Shown: positions 1 to 11,001, counted from the stretch's first letter. The stretch is 64,000 bases of DNA from Humulus lupulus (GCF_963169125.1 NC_084800.1:148486397-148550396); one strand, 5' to 3'. Numbers and translations: made by a program. The notes: generated from the letters alone by a model not told the origin.

Positions 1-79
1 TGGGAAACAAGTACAAATTAACACGAGTAGTCAGAAATTTCTAGTTATTGATGATCTGAGGTCAGGTGCATGTATTTAC

Positions 80-177
80 CCTACGAGACTAAATAAATCC
101 TGCTTATTTCGAACTGCTGCAGCCATCAACTTTAATTTATCCCCATATTTGTGGATGTAATTATAAGCCTTTTTCAC
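80..177 (-). pseudogene. Transaldolase exon fragment
   Basis: The minus strand reads VKKAYNYIHKYG, then MAAAVRNKQDLF, then SLVG, which I recognise as the segment of plant transaldolase (pentose phosphate pathway) that begins AKxAYNYIHKYG. The segment is exactly bordered by an acceptor (TTTCAG before GTG at 177) and a donor (GTAAAT below 80), so it is one intact 98-bp exon. No other transaldolase exon is recognisable within the next 2 kb upstream on this strand; the next coding segment is from an unrelated gene. It is either the edge of a gene continuing off the left end or a captured fragment. The family call is from memory of conserved residues. Confidence 0.6.
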
Positions 178-785
178 CTGAAAGACAGAATAATAATATT
201 AATGATTAAAAAATGTCCACTAGATCAATTGATCAAACAAGAAATTTCATGTTTGCTGCTGACAAAACTTCTTTCATCACTCCTATGAGAAACTAATTAT
301 ATGAGCTGAGATATGGAATTTTACTACAACAGTCTCATAAAAGTTTTTTATTACCAAGAAGCACTCACTACAAAAAAAATAATAAATTTGAGAGAGTTGT
401 TGGGATGAGAATTTGAGGCAAGTACAGTAGAAACTTCAACTTTGAACGGTTGACATATATGAACTGTCTTCATCGTTATATGTATTATAATAAATTATAA
501 CTCTATGCAAGTTGGATTTAATTATTGCCTATATAAAGCATAAAAATAATCTAATGTGACTGCCAAAAGGAAAATAAATTTACACAGAATTACAATGAGG
601 TTATATTCCCATGCCTTCCAATGTGGATGTTTCAGCATTTTGCATATTGAAAATTGTTCCAATCTTTATATCTTTTCCATCACTTCAAATTCATGGAGTT
701 GAGACATAAGTCACTGCTGATAGAAGCTGAATCTAGCTTTGAATATTGCACTGCAAAAGACTGGCAGTGGTCACTTGTAGCTTTG
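178..785. other. Non-coding AT-rich stretch
   Basis: No long reading frame is present. Position 366 starts a CACTACAAAAAAA motif that resembles a CACTA-type transposon end. The minus strand between about 600 and 780 has short open segments that I could not assign to any family. The last five bases (781-785, CTTTG) are the left target duplication of the solo LTR that follows. Confidence 0.5.
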
Positions 786-2153
786 TGTTGATGCTCAAAA
801 TCTCATCAAGGGAAAATATGATATCAATGCGAGGCCCTCGGGCCATCATCATCTCGGGAAGTCATCACGCCATCACGTCACGAGTCTGGATCCGTGCCTC
901 ATGGGATCAATGCCATGTGGCCCCCATTCGCAAGGCATAGATGTGAAGCACCACTGGCCTCGCTCGGCCACCCAGGCGCTGACACCGTCGACCTCGCTCG
1001 GCCACCCAGGCGTGGGACACCGTCGGCCTTGCTTGGCCACCCAGGCGCGGGACACTATTGGCCTTGCTCGGCCTCGCTCGGCCACCAAGGCGCGGGACAC
1101 TATTGGCCTCGCTCGGCCACCCAGGCACGGGACATTGTCGGCCTCACTCGGCCACCCAGGCGCGGGACACTATTGGCCTCGCTCGGCCACCCAAGCGCGG
1201 GGCACTATTGGCCTCGCTCGGCCACGGCCGCGAAGCTCCAACCATCTCGCTCAGCCACGCCATCAGATGGACACACGAATGGGCCACGCGTAGGAGGCCT
1301 CGCGAGGGGGACTCATGAGCAGCTTGGGAGAGGCCACGCGAGGGGGGCCTCGCGAAGGGGACTCGCGAGCGTCAGGAGAGCCACGCCACCAAGGGGCTCG
1401 TGAGGGAGGCATCTCACCTCGTACCCTTAGGCATCTGGCGAGGTCACATGCCTATTACCCATGCTTGTGGGTGGCCTCGGGGTGCTTCAGGCATCTCGTG
1501 TCAAGGGCCCGAGAGCCTCGCCTCACACCACCACCGTTACACGCACCAAGTGTCCCATTCCCTATACCTTGGGACCCCAATGCTTAGGGGCCCGGGTATA
1601 AGTTGAATGGAACGTATTTGTACGATCTCATACTAGGTAAGGCCCTCAAGACCTTGTGTGTCCAAATACGGACACCTGTACCAATGGGGGAGTGGGAATG
1701 CTAGGATAGGAGTTGTGGCCCGTACGATTACAGCTCGGAGTCAGAGTCGACACCACTACCACCTGCACCACTACATCTGCCACCACTCCTCTGACGTGGG
1801 TATGGACAAGTAGTGGAGACATCTTCCTGACGCCTGCCCCTGTACTGGATGCACGACCACAACCTCCGAAACCACAATCCTGACAAAGTACTTATGTACC
1901 ACTTGGTCCCCTGGACCACCATGTACCCAGGGCCAATAGAGCCTACTATAAAATGAACTCTAACTCCACCTGAAAGGGGGTTGGAAAATTTACTGTAGCA
2001 AGGGCTTTAGAGTGAATGAAAGATTGATTTCTCCATTGTTGTTCTGTCATTGATCTTAAGTTATTACTTAAATTTCTACAGCTTTTTCATTGACTATCTT
2101 TACTTGATAATTTTTTCCAACTCAACTTAGTTGACGAGTTCTCACCATCAACA
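786..2153 (+). mobile_element. Solo LTR with minisatellite
   Basis: The segment begins TGTTGATG and ends CATCAACA, an 8-bp perfect inverted terminus. It is flanked on both sides by CTTTG (781-785 and 2154-2158), a classical 5-bp target-site duplication. It is 1,368 bp, contains no gag or pol sequence and no second LTR, so it is a solo LTR left after recombination. A TATA box (TATAAAAT, 1947-1954) near the 3' side indicates plus orientation. The 5' half is GC-rich and holds a 35-bp tandem repeat. Reading frames across it are products of that repeat. Confidence 0.9.
961..1213 (+). repeat. 35-bp GC-rich minisatellite, about 7 copies
   Basis: A unit starting CGCTCGGCCACCCAGGCGCG and ending CACTATTGGCCT is repeated about seven times head to tail, with an extra 9-bp partial unit near 1,072-1,080. 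Units differ by a few substitutions such as CACTATTGG against CACCGTCGG. It lies inside the solo LTR. The repeat explains the overlapping spurious frames on both strands between about 870 and 1,400. Confidence 0.9.
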
Positions 2154-2287
2154 CTTTGTCTCAGAGATTCAAGTAGATAAATTAATGATCGCAACAGAAG
2201 CAAAAAATTCAGTATCCATAAGAGCAACACAGACAAACATCAACATTTAGAAATGGTCAGAGAGAGAGAGAGAACGAAAGAAAGGAC

Positions 2288-2426
2288 CTATAACAACTGT
2301 TATGCTTTCAGGGATCACTTCTTTGACTGATAAGCTGACAAAAGCCCAAGCATACTGAGTTGAGAGATTTCCAAGGCTAAGTACCACCCCTCCTGCTATT
2401 GCAAACAACACAGAAGGTCAATTATC
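2288..2426 (-). pseudogene. Ureide permease exon fragment with nonsense codon
   Basis: The minus strand reads PSVLFAIAGGVVLSLGNLS, then TQYAWAFVSLSV, then KEVIPESITVVIG, which matches the conserved exon of plant ureide permeases (UPS family, plasma-membrane allantoin and uracil transporters). It is bordered by an acceptor (GGTGCAG at 2,427) and a donor-like GTCC. The codon before PSV is TGA where the family has a tryptophan, so the exon starts with a premature stop. No neighbouring UPS exon is visible on either side. It is a fragment, not a working gene. Confidence 0.7.
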
Positions 2427-3041
2427 CTGCACCAATCACCCTAACATGAATCAAAACCAAATACATACAATACAATACAACTCCATTATGGCAAACAGAT
2501 GAAATTTTCATTATGTTGTGTTCCTTATCACTGGTCTCTCAAAATAGTACCACATTCATCAGAGAGAATAGAGAATGAATGAACTAAACTTTATCCAAAT
2601 ATATGCAAATGTTGAATATTTGTGATTCAACACTTGTAATGAGCTAAAAAATTTAATCAATACTTAAGAGAAAATGAATTGGATAAAATGATCTCTGTAA
2701 ATGTACCAGAGATATGAGACTTTATTATTTATAGCTGAATAGTACAAAGATACAAAGAGAGGGAAAAAGGAGCTGGAAACCAAGAAGTGATTAACAGAAA
2801 ACTAACTACACTAATCAACTAACTATAGCTAAATCTATATTACAGTTAGAGCTAACTAACTACATGTGCTAATACTTAAGCCCAAGCAAAATAATCAAAA
2901 CCACCCATTTTGTTGGGATATTTAAGCCAAAGCAAAACAACCAAAGTGATTCCTGACTTAAAGGGTGGTGATAAACCATAATTGGAATCATTGAAGGAGG
3001 TTGTTATAAAGAAACACAACTACATTTATCCAGAAACTTAC
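2427..3041. other. Non-coding AT-rich stretch
   Basis: No family-level coding signal is visible. Several in-frame stops occur on all frames. The stretch separates the ureide permease fragment from the DUF547 fragment and may be captured intron or spacer sequence. Confidence 0.5.
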
Positions 3042-3694
3042 AGTAGGAGAGGACCAGCTTCCGCAGGACAATGCAAAAGTTACCAATGGTTCAGATAACT
3101 CCAGCCTAAATATGCTTCTTGTTGTTTTCTCATCAATTTTGATACCCTTGGAAAATGCCTGGTGGCCACTAAGGAGTAAGAAAATAAATGATATTCAAAG
3201 TTTTAACTCTACATATATAGAGGTTGAGTGGACCACTTACATATTTCGAGTGGTAAGGCAATCTCAAGATAAAATGTTCGATAGTTATTGCATTTAACAA
3301 GTGTCCCCCCAAATTTACTGTTGCCTAATTAAAAGGAAACATAATACCATATACATCATTGATCATTATAGATAATGTTTGTGTATTTAGTTTGAAAGAA
3401 ACAAAAAAATTGAAAAGGAAAACTTTGATACTATAATATTCCATACCTTTTGCATCAGGGCAACAACCATTTCAGGACTCTTTGGTATTCCATGGTCCAG
3501 GAATGCCTACAGTAAAATAGTGCTTTTATTTTACTTGTGAAAGCTTTAGAAAATATACATAAAAGAAACAAAAAGAAGCTACGAGTACTAGATGAGTCAT
3601 CATGCAAGAATTATAGATATTGATCCAAAAAGCAAGCTTCTCTTGATGAGTGAGTGTCTGTAACTTGACAGAAGTAAGTTTCCCAAAGAGGAGC
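3042..3694 (-). pseudogene. DUF547 (MIP1-like) gene fragment, three exons
   Basis: Three minus-strand exons belong to the plant DUF547 family, proteins with an N-terminal leucine zipper and a C-terminal DUF547 domain. Exon 3596-3694 reads [19 protein letters not shown]. Exon 3447-3506 is exactly 60 bp with good splice sites and reads AFLDHGIPKSPEMVVALMQK. Exon 3042-3105 reads [20 protein letters not shown]. The exon that normally lies between the last two (the VGGH...TIEHFILR part) is missing from 3,106-3,446. No leucine-zipper exon or terminal exons are seen. The donor of the first exon is not recognisable. It is an internally deleted, truncated copy. Confidence 0.75.
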
Positions 3695-3908
3695 CTAAAA
3701 CAATTCAAACACAAATAAATATATATATATGTATACACATATTGCTAATCCTCTTGTTTTATGTAAGGCAGCCTGCACATTGCAAAACCAACAATAAATC
3801 ACAGGGAGACTTCTTTTCTTCTTAATATTGTTTCTTTCTAATGTAGCATAAATAAGAGTACACCATAAAGGATAAGAAAATCACAAGACCAATGGAAATG
3901 TATTTTAC

Positions 3909-4141
3909 CAAATGTTTCTTTTTGTTGGAAAGAATTTGCACCATTTTGTATAATTTTTGAAGAACTTCCTCATTAACTCATCCACAACAACATCTTCTAA
4001 GAGGATTAGTTAAAGCCAAAGCTTTACAACCTTAATTAACAATCAGAATACCTTCAAGACAGACTGCTTATTAGCTTTTAGAATGTGAATATTGGCAAGG
4101 AGAAGAATTACATGTTCCCTTTGGTTGGCAACATTGCCTTC
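3909..4141 (-). pseudogene. Callose synthase (glucan synthase-like) fragment
   Basis: Exon 4052-4141 (90 bp) reads EGNVANQREHVILLLANIHI and is bordered by TAG and GTATTC. Exon 3909-3996 reads VVDELMRKFFKNYTKWCKF and ends at GTAAAA. Together these match the N-terminal cytosolic region of plant callose synthases (DNVANQREHLILLLAN, then VDELM..FFKNYxxWCKFL), large plasma-membrane enzymes that make beta-1,3-glucan. The intron between them is only about 55 bp and the codon phase at the junction does not fit, so the fragment is probably degraded. The remaining exons of this very large gene are absent. Confidence 0.7.
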
Positions 4142-4831
4142 CTAGTTAGAAAACACATTATGAAAATTTAGAGAAGCATCAAAATATGAGCAATGCAGAA
4201 GAAAGAGCACATAGTCCAACCATGGAAAACAGAAATCAGAAGTACTTGGCAAAAAAGGCTTGAATGGCCAAGTAAAGTCATATCTCAACCTTTTTCTAGA
4301 GATTCTCTAGTCAGAAGCTATTTCCTTTAACATCTATTTTTTTAAGAAAAAAAAACCTCAGAGCCATAGATATTTTTCCAAACCATTAAATAGTCTTAGG
4401 AAGGGTACAATAATCAAATTTAGAGCACCATAACACCAGCTGCAAAAATTATTGTTAACTGGACATTTTTTGCCTTTGAAAAAGAGAGTAATGAAAAAAT
4501 ATTATTTTGTCAGTTAGGGACAAGTGAAGACAGCAATCTAATAGCAACAATGAAATAACAAAATAACCATATTTTGCTCTCAGAACTGCAATATGAGTTT
4601 TGCTCAATACACCAGAGCATACATTTAGTTCAAATATTGTTAGATATTATATGTTTCGTGATAGCCATATGTGTGATAATCAGGAAAACCCCACTTTGAA
4701 CTTTGTCACAGTTGTCTCAAACAAAATGAAGAAAAATTTATATAAGTTTCATGCAAGTCAATACTTGAAATCAAGAATTTCAACATCTAGAAGTAATTAT
4801 ACACAATTATGTTAGGAAAAGAGATGCTTAC
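4142..4831. other. Non-coding stretch
   Basis: AT-rich sequence with no recognisable exon on either strand. A 71-codon plus-strand frame (4600-4815) has no family features and is treated as chance. Confidence 0.5.
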
Positions 4832-4885
4832 CGCCCATGCAAAAAGAAGGTTGACTTTTGCCCTTTCCTTTCCTGTGGTCACCAA
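4832..4885 (-). other. Exon-like segment of unrecognised gene
   Basis: A 54-bp minus-strand segment reads LVTTGKERAKVNLLFAWA in one frame. It is flanked by a good acceptor (CTGTTTTCAG) and a consensus donor (GTAAGC). The composition is protein-like, but I cannot name the family. It lies upstream of the callose synthase fragment in the same orientation and may be another captured exon. Confidence 0.35.
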
Positions 4886-5243
4886 CTGAAAACAGACAAA
4901 GTCTACTAAGTAACTTTATAACAACAATATCAAATTCATAAATTTATGACTACAATGTCATATTCTAGATCATGTTGAAATATTCACATACTTATTTAAG
5001 TTACACTTATACAGAATTTAAAAATTAATAACAAAATCAATTCACACAGGAGAAAATACAAGGAATGATATTTAGCATATAATCACACCGAACAACATAC
5101 ATGAGCAGGGGAATTAATTTCAATAATAAAGAAGGGCAGGAAGAAGCATCATCTTTTTAAAAACTGTAATAAAAGGACAAATTTAACAATATACCCAAGT
5201 AGTGGAATTTGTTGTTCTGACAGAAAACTTTGGCATTCTTCAG

Positions 5244-5379
5244 GAAAACCTTGTTCGGGTATAAAATGAATGAGATGACTGGTAGTGGAATTTTTGTAGG
5301 AAGTGGAGAAAATGAGGAATCAGAAGCTGGTAATACCAGTGCTACCCCAAATAACAGAACTGGAATACGCATGTATCAG
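5244..5379 (+). pseudogene. DUF4057-type gene exon fragment
   Basis: The plus strand reads YKMNEMTGSGIF, then GSGENEESEAGN, then NNRTGIRMYQ between an acceptor (ATTCTTCAG) and a donor (GTATAA). The KMKEMTGSGIF...RTGxRMYQ pattern is what I recall for plant DUF4057 proteins of unknown function. The first codons are out of register with the family, suggesting a small indel near the acceptor. It is the only fragment in the cluster on the plus strand. No flanking exons are seen. Confidence 0.5.
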
Positions 5380-7240
5380 GTATAAACAATTGGTTCTGAT
5401 TACAATTTACAAAACTGTGTGGTGAATGTCGTTCTAGGGGAAACATATCAGTTAATGTTTTATTTAATGGTTAAATAATTTAGTTGAGAAAATATATTTA
5501 TTTAATGCTCCGAAAATAATTTAGAAATAAAAAATTTACATAGCAGGGTTGTATAAAGACTAAAGAAAAGAGATCAAATACACGATGGAGATCAAAGATT
5601 AAAGAACATAAACAAATAATAATAAAAAAAATTAACAATCGTGTCCTGAAATTCAACCCATTAGGGCATCAAAACCCCCCAAATGAGTCCAAAAAAGACT
5701 AACATCGCACTCAATCATAGCTCACACACTCCACATTCAACAATCCTAGCTCACAGCAATCAATTTATCATCCAAAAGAGAAAACGATGTCAAGAAAAGT
5801 TACTCACCCTTACACTGCAAAAGAAGATTAATCAGGGGAACCACGATGTCGTCCTCGTCACCTTCCTTAAGCTAAACCCAGAAAAAAGAAAAAAAAATCC
5901 AAACGTACCATTTTGTTCCCGCCTTTGTTCTCCCAAGTCACACGAGCCCACAGCCCCGCCCTTGCTCTCCCACAACCACGACTCCATCACCGGCACGACC
6001 CTTGCTAGTGCGTCCCCACTGTCGTAACCATTTTCCTGCAAGCCTCCACTGTCGCAACTCATCTGTACCACAATGATAAAGTACCTAAACCAACTTATTG
6101 AAAAGTAATTCAAGGAACAAATCTCAAATTCAAATTCAAACTTTAACTAACCTCTTGCTTCACATTCTACCAGGTGAAAACATAGACAGAGAAATCCATT
6201 TACGTATATATGAGTTATAAGAAGGCACATTGATAATACCTGACATCCAGAAAAAATCATGATAGAAGACATTACTAGTAAACAAAGTAAGAACCTTTAA
6301 ACAAAGAAAATCAACGAGAAATTAAAAGCAGAGAATCAAAGAGAATAATAGAAGAGAATCAAAGATATCCACTAGATAATTAAATTACCTTATCCATTGA
6401 CCATTCGTACTCCAAGTCTAAGGAAAATACACTTTCTGTTTTTCTTTCCTACTTAAATAGAAAAATGTTTTTGTTGATGGATCCTTATTCCTAATCTTTC
6501 AATAAAAAAAGAATAATTATATTAAAATTATATGTGGGTAGAGGTGCTGATATAAAAAGACAATTGAGATCAAATGAACTGACATATGTGAAGATTCACT
6601 TCACTTATATTAACTGGCTTTCAATAATTTTTTCCCACAAGACAGAATATCTCATAAATATTAAACAAAAACAACAAAAAATCTTTCTCATAATGTAAAA
6701 GGTCATCCAAAACATTCAAAAACAATATCGTGTGGTCCATATGGATTGGTGTCACACAACTAGTAATGAAGTCTGACACTCTAATTCATCCAAATTCCCT
6801 ATATCGTGAACTCTTCTCATGTTGGCACATTTAGAAACAATTGTTCTAAACTGAAATATAAGCTAATAATTGCTCTAAAGTGAATAATTTAGAAAAGAAT
6901 TTGGGATTAACCGAGAAATAACAAACATAGATCAAATATATAGATGTCTATAGCTTTTTTTTTTTCATTCAAACATTCAATCAAACATCATAACTACATT
7001 AATTATATAGTTAAAATGTATATTTTATAAACATTTCCATTCTCACAAATGAATCATAGATAGTGGAACACCACCATCAAATACACACATTTTCAACAAA
7101 ATCAGTAATACTCAATCAAATTTATTGAAATATAAGTTATTTTGTTGAAAAAAAAAACTCATCATAGAAAAAAAAAAAGAGAAAAATACCAAAATATTTG
7201 TTCATGTCACTGTGAGGGAGATGGAGAGGCTGAAATGCTC
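5380..7240. other. Non-coding stretch, possible 5' leader remnants
   Basis: Mostly AT-rich with many A-runs. Between about 5,900 and 6,100 there is a GC-richer patch with overlapping open frames on both strands that I cannot assign. Several poly(A/T) runs occur near 6,950-7,180. I see no convincing gene. Confidence 0.4.
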
Positions 7241-7640
7241 AACTTGCATGGCTCTAGGCTGGAGAAGGTGGATGGGCAACGAAGAATGCCTGGACTGAGG
7301 GCTGGATGGAGCTAGCTGGTCTCACACCGGGAAGAAGAAGGCTTGGCCGCACATAGGGAAGAGGAGAAGAAGAGCTGGCCTCCGGTGTCGTCGTTCGCCT
7401 CTGGTGTCGTGTGAGGGCTTGGGCCCGCATGGGTCGAAGCTTCGACAGCCTCTAAAGAACCCTGGTCGGCGCGTGTAGGGGAAGATAGCGGTCGTTCTCC
7501 ATAAAGACACAGGCGAGAGAGAAAGAGTGATGGAGAGAGGTCTGGTGGGAGAAGGAGATCCGAGAGAGAGGAGAGAGAATGATGAGAAAAAAGGAGAAGA
7601 AAAGAAAGAGAAAGAGAGATCTGAATTAAGTGAGACATAG
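7241..7640. other. GC-richer patch ending in GA-rich low-complexity DNA
   Basis: From 7,241 to about 7,500 the sequence is GC-rich, then it turns into GAGAGA-type low-complexity DNA to about 7,640. On the minus strand this gives serine/leucine-rich frames of about 110 codons that overlap each other. They look like translated CT repeats, as found in plant 5' leaders, not genes. Confidence 0.45.
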
Positions 7641-7780
7641 AAAATTAAAAAAGAATACAAGAAAAAGAAGAAAAAAGAAGGAAATAATTACCGCTTTTTT
7701 ATATTGTCAATTATAATACTTTTTAAATAAGCTTATATTAATGTGTTGTAGAAAGTATTATTTGGTGTAGTGAGTGCCAG

Positions 7781-9470
7781 TTAATCCTGGCACCACCAGG
7801 GGTGTCGGATAATGGTTTGCAGGGCATTACATCCCATATTCGGGAAAGCTTTGGGTGCTTGGTTGGGCTGCCGGCTGCCATCCGAATGCTTGGATCCAGG
7901 CCTCCTCCTAGTTGAAAAAGCCTTGTGCCCTCCTTATGAATTCTTCGAGGGTGGTCGCCTTGTTGCGTTTCATGTCGTCCCAGAGAGAGGACCCAACTCG
8001 AATCCTAGACTTGAGAGCCACCAGGCGCTGTCCGTCGTCCACCTTGGATTTTGAGGCTTCCTCCGTGAAGCGCTTAATGTAGGCCCTCAGGGTCTCCGTG
8101 GATCCATTCTCATGGCAGCCATGAACTGTTTATGAAAACCCAATTTTAATTCAGACCAAGATTGGATTGATCTTGGCTTGAGTCTCTTCCACCACTCCTC
8201 CGTGGGTCCGTCCAGAGTGATTATATAGACACTTGCCGTTGTCACAGACGCGGGCTACGGTCATCAACCGATTGTAACAGGACAAGTGGTGCCTGAGGTC
8301 TGTGTTCCTGGTGTAGGTAGGCAGGTTTGGCATTTTGAACCCCTTTGGTAGCACCATGTCCAAAATGTGTTTGGTGCAAAGTTCTTTCTCCTCCTCCTTT
8401 GAATCAGAACCTCCTCCCTCTTGTTTCTGGAGCAAACGATCGGTGACTTTCTTTAATGTGGCCAACAGTTCCATGAACTATCTGGCCATTCCATCATCCA
8501 GAGGGACACTCTTGTTTCTCCTATCATTGAGGTTATTCCTTAGATCTCCCCCTAGTGGGCAGATCTTTTCCTTGAGGGCCCGTTCTTTCCGGGCATTTAA
8601 CCCATCATGCAAGTCTATCTGGGACGTGTCGTCCTCCAAACTGATGGCCTCCGGCTCTTCTGCGCACTGGCGTCCTCTATGATCTATGCTCACAGAGGCA
8701 CTAGGATGGGGACGTTGCTCCCGCCTAGTCTGTTCAGGGACAGTTTCGGGCCTGGCACCCTACGGACGCTTCCTTTGCAGATTGATTGGATGATCCCGTC
8801 TTGGGACGGGATGCATCCGCTCTTTCCTAGGGAGCTGCCCTGGGTTTGTCCCGACTTTTGGGACAGGATGAGCTTTTCTCCAGGGGTTTTCTTTTCCCAT
8901 AGGGTCACCCATCTTGGCTTTCCCTTTTTCTTGAGCTGGGTTGGATGGGCCGTCTCTGGGTTGCAGTCCCGAACTAGGGATCGACCTTGTGTTTCCATGT
9001 GTGTCGGTCCTAACTAGTGGGGCCGGTGGTTGTGTTCCTAGAGGAGGAACGGTTGGAGGATTGGCTGCCAATCCTTGGGCAGCAATGAAGGCCTGATGGG
9101 CCAGGAGGGATTTTTGCATTTGGTAGGTGGCGTAATTCTGTTCAGCTATCATGGCCTCTTGAGCCAGCACTTGTTATTTCCGTCTCATCACCTCTGGGTC
9201 CTCCTATTCGGGATTCATCTCTTCTTCAAGGATTGCAGGATCTTCAACATCGTGATCATGGTATCCCCCTTCATTTTCTTCATCTTCCTCATAGTAACCC
9301 TCTTCGTAGTCTGCTCCATCCTCAAAATTCTAGGAATTGTCAGGCTGAGGCATTTGATAGGGTGTGTCCTCAGGTTGGTACTGAGGGAATGGTTGATTGG
9401 GTAATGGCTCCACATTGCCTTGTTGTTGTTGGTGAGTAGGATCGAACACAGTGTGTCTAGTGTTCACCAT
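7781..9470 (-). pseudogene. LTR retrotransposon gag remnant
   Basis: The minus-strand frame starts MVNTRHTVFDPTHQQQQ at 9,470 and contains the gag-like stretch MVLPKGFKMPNLPTYTRNTD, then DLRHHLSCYNRLM, followed in another frame by TLRAYIKRF and GSSLWDDMKRNKATTLEEF. This is the retrotransposon gag domain of Ty3/gypsy (Tat-like) elements, which packages the element RNA. Several stops and frame changes break it (for example near 9,330, 8,694, 8,475 and 8,150). No protease or polymerase follows; the element ends abruptly near 7,780. It pairs with the LTR at 9,532-10,504, from which it is separated by a short leader. Confidence 0.7.
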
Positions 9471-9531
9471 TGTTGTAGATATTCAAGATTTCTTTGAAGC
9501 TTTCTTCGGACTCTCAATGAAAGCACCAAAA

Positions 9532-10504
9532 TATTTACCGAGTTTTTGAGAAACTATAATTATTAAAGATAAGAGAGCAAAAAGAAATGATTTAAAGAGA
9601 AAAACACAAGGGTTTTTATGTGGTTTGGGCATTAAAGAGCCTTAGTCCACGAGTCTATTGTATTAGAGCTTAGAGAGCTTTAACAATGGAGTTTTTTTGT
9701 AAGTTTGAGCAGAGTGTGAGATTACAAAAGAAAACTCAGATCTCCCCTATAGTGCACAATTGGTCCTATTTATAGGCAGTTAGATGCTCTAGACTTGGGC
9801 CAGACTATTCCGGGCCCAATAAGGATGTAATCAAGATTTGCTCACTAATGGAGGCTTAATACAAAGGGTTCTATTAAATAAAATACACTAATGAGGGCCC
9901 ATTGAGCTAGCTCGAGCATGACCATGATGTACGACTAACAATAGTACGTAGCTTCAATGTGGTCCGCGTGGGCTTCTAAGGAGATGTTGGGGACAGGATC
10001 CGTCAGAGTAGTGATAGTACTGTTTAGAGTAACGACAGACATTTTGTATGTAATCTTTTCTGCAGGTTAGTTGAGGAGACAAAACTCTGTGTTTCTCGAG
10101 GTGATGTCAGTGTCGGGGACATTCTATCATACCAACCCGGACGCCTAATCCAGGTTCATTTACCAATTTCCCGGTCAATTTACCAAGACCCTGGTTCTTT
10201 TACCAGAGCTTGGGTTCATCTGCTATCGTCCTGATCCATTCTTAGACTTGGAAACACCCTCCTTATTCGCACTCCGGATGACGCCTTATACTGGGTCCAG
10301 GTTAACAAACCGTGCCCAAGTCATGGTCCCGACTTCCTTGGAGCGAGGATGTCTAGTGGATAATGTTGGGCTTGCTGATATTTGGACCACCATGATTCAT
10401 TCCTTCCCCGTCCCTTGGGCTCAGTCTGGGCTTTGGATCCCTTCGGGATAATCCATGGACCTAGAGTATCGTGCCACGTGTGCGGGGAGGAAACGGGGAT
10501 AACA
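9532..10504 (-). mobile_element. LTR of truncated Ty3/gypsy element
   Basis: On the minus strand the segment starts TGTTATCCCCGTTTCC (10,504) and ends CTCGGTAAATA (9,532). The solo LTR at 45,366-46,245 starts TGTTATCC and ends CTCGGTAAACA, so both belong to one family and this copy has lost its terminal CA. A tRNA-primer-like stretch (TTTGGTGCTTTCATTGAG) follows on the minus strand, and then gag. The opposite LTR is missing, so no target duplication can be checked. Confidence 0.7.
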
Positions 10505-10783
10505 ATATATTTAATATAATATTAAGTTTAATTAAATATTATTAAAGTTATAAAATGTATGGTTTTGTTATTTTTAAATAATTATCATTGTAAAATATCT
10601 CAAAAATATCTTATTTTAATTTGTTTAATTAATTATTTATTTGATTTTATTTATGTTTAAGTCATGTTTACAATCTATCGTTAAATATAAGAATATTTGG
10701 TTAAATATAAGAATATTTTGTTAAAATTAATGGAAAAAAAATAAAAAACCGTTAAAACCAAAAATTTTCGTTATCTATACACT

Positions 10784-11001
10784 ATTTTTTTTTTATCAAG
10801 AAGAAAATATATTATTAATCAAACAAACTGGAAACAACAAAAAGCAAGAGAAGAACCTCCCCATGAGATTACAATCTGTAAACAAATTCTAACATTTGTC
10901 TCTCTCTAGAAGAAAGTTTCCAAACATTAATTTTAAGCACTCTAGTTTTTACAGAAAACCTAATCAAGTTATCAATTTTTGAAACAGAAAAGCAGCTATT
11001 C
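10784..11001 (-). mobile_element. 5'-truncated LINE 3' end
   Basis: The insert is flanked by TATCTATACACT on both sides (10772-10783 and 11002-11013), a 12-bp target duplication. Read on the minus strand it ends in a TTGATAAAAAAAAA tail, the usual end of plant L1-type LINEs. Only about 218 bp of the 3' untranslated region is present and no protein is encoded. Confidence 0.75.

Larger units (their letters stand above)
366..7772. mobile_element. Candidate CACTA-like element carrying gene fragments
   Basis: The left end reads CACTACAAAAAAAATAATA. The right end, read on the minus strand from 7,772, starts CACTACACCAAATAATA. The two therefore share a CACTACA start and a similar AAATAATA continuation in inverted orientation. 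The shared bases even extend outward (GCACT on both sides), so the exact end is ambiguous and no clean 3-bp target duplication is seen. No transposase is visible inside. The interior holds exon fragments of ureide permease, a DUF547 protein, callose synthase and a DUF4057 protein, which is what a gene-capturing non-autonomous element would look like. The boundary call is an inference. Confidence 0.3.

Noticed and set aside
961..1213. Regular repeats that might be taken for a CRISPR array
   Set aside because: The units are contiguous with no unique spacers and sit inside an LTR of a plant genome.
873..1403. Overlapping reading frames of 70-170 codons on both strands
   Set aside because: They are the translated 35-bp minisatellite inside the solo LTR. 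The unit repeats in protein form in every frame.
7312..7660. Serine/leucine-rich minus-strand frames that look like signal peptides
   Set aside because: They are translations of GA/CT low-complexity DNA and overlap each other in two frames.
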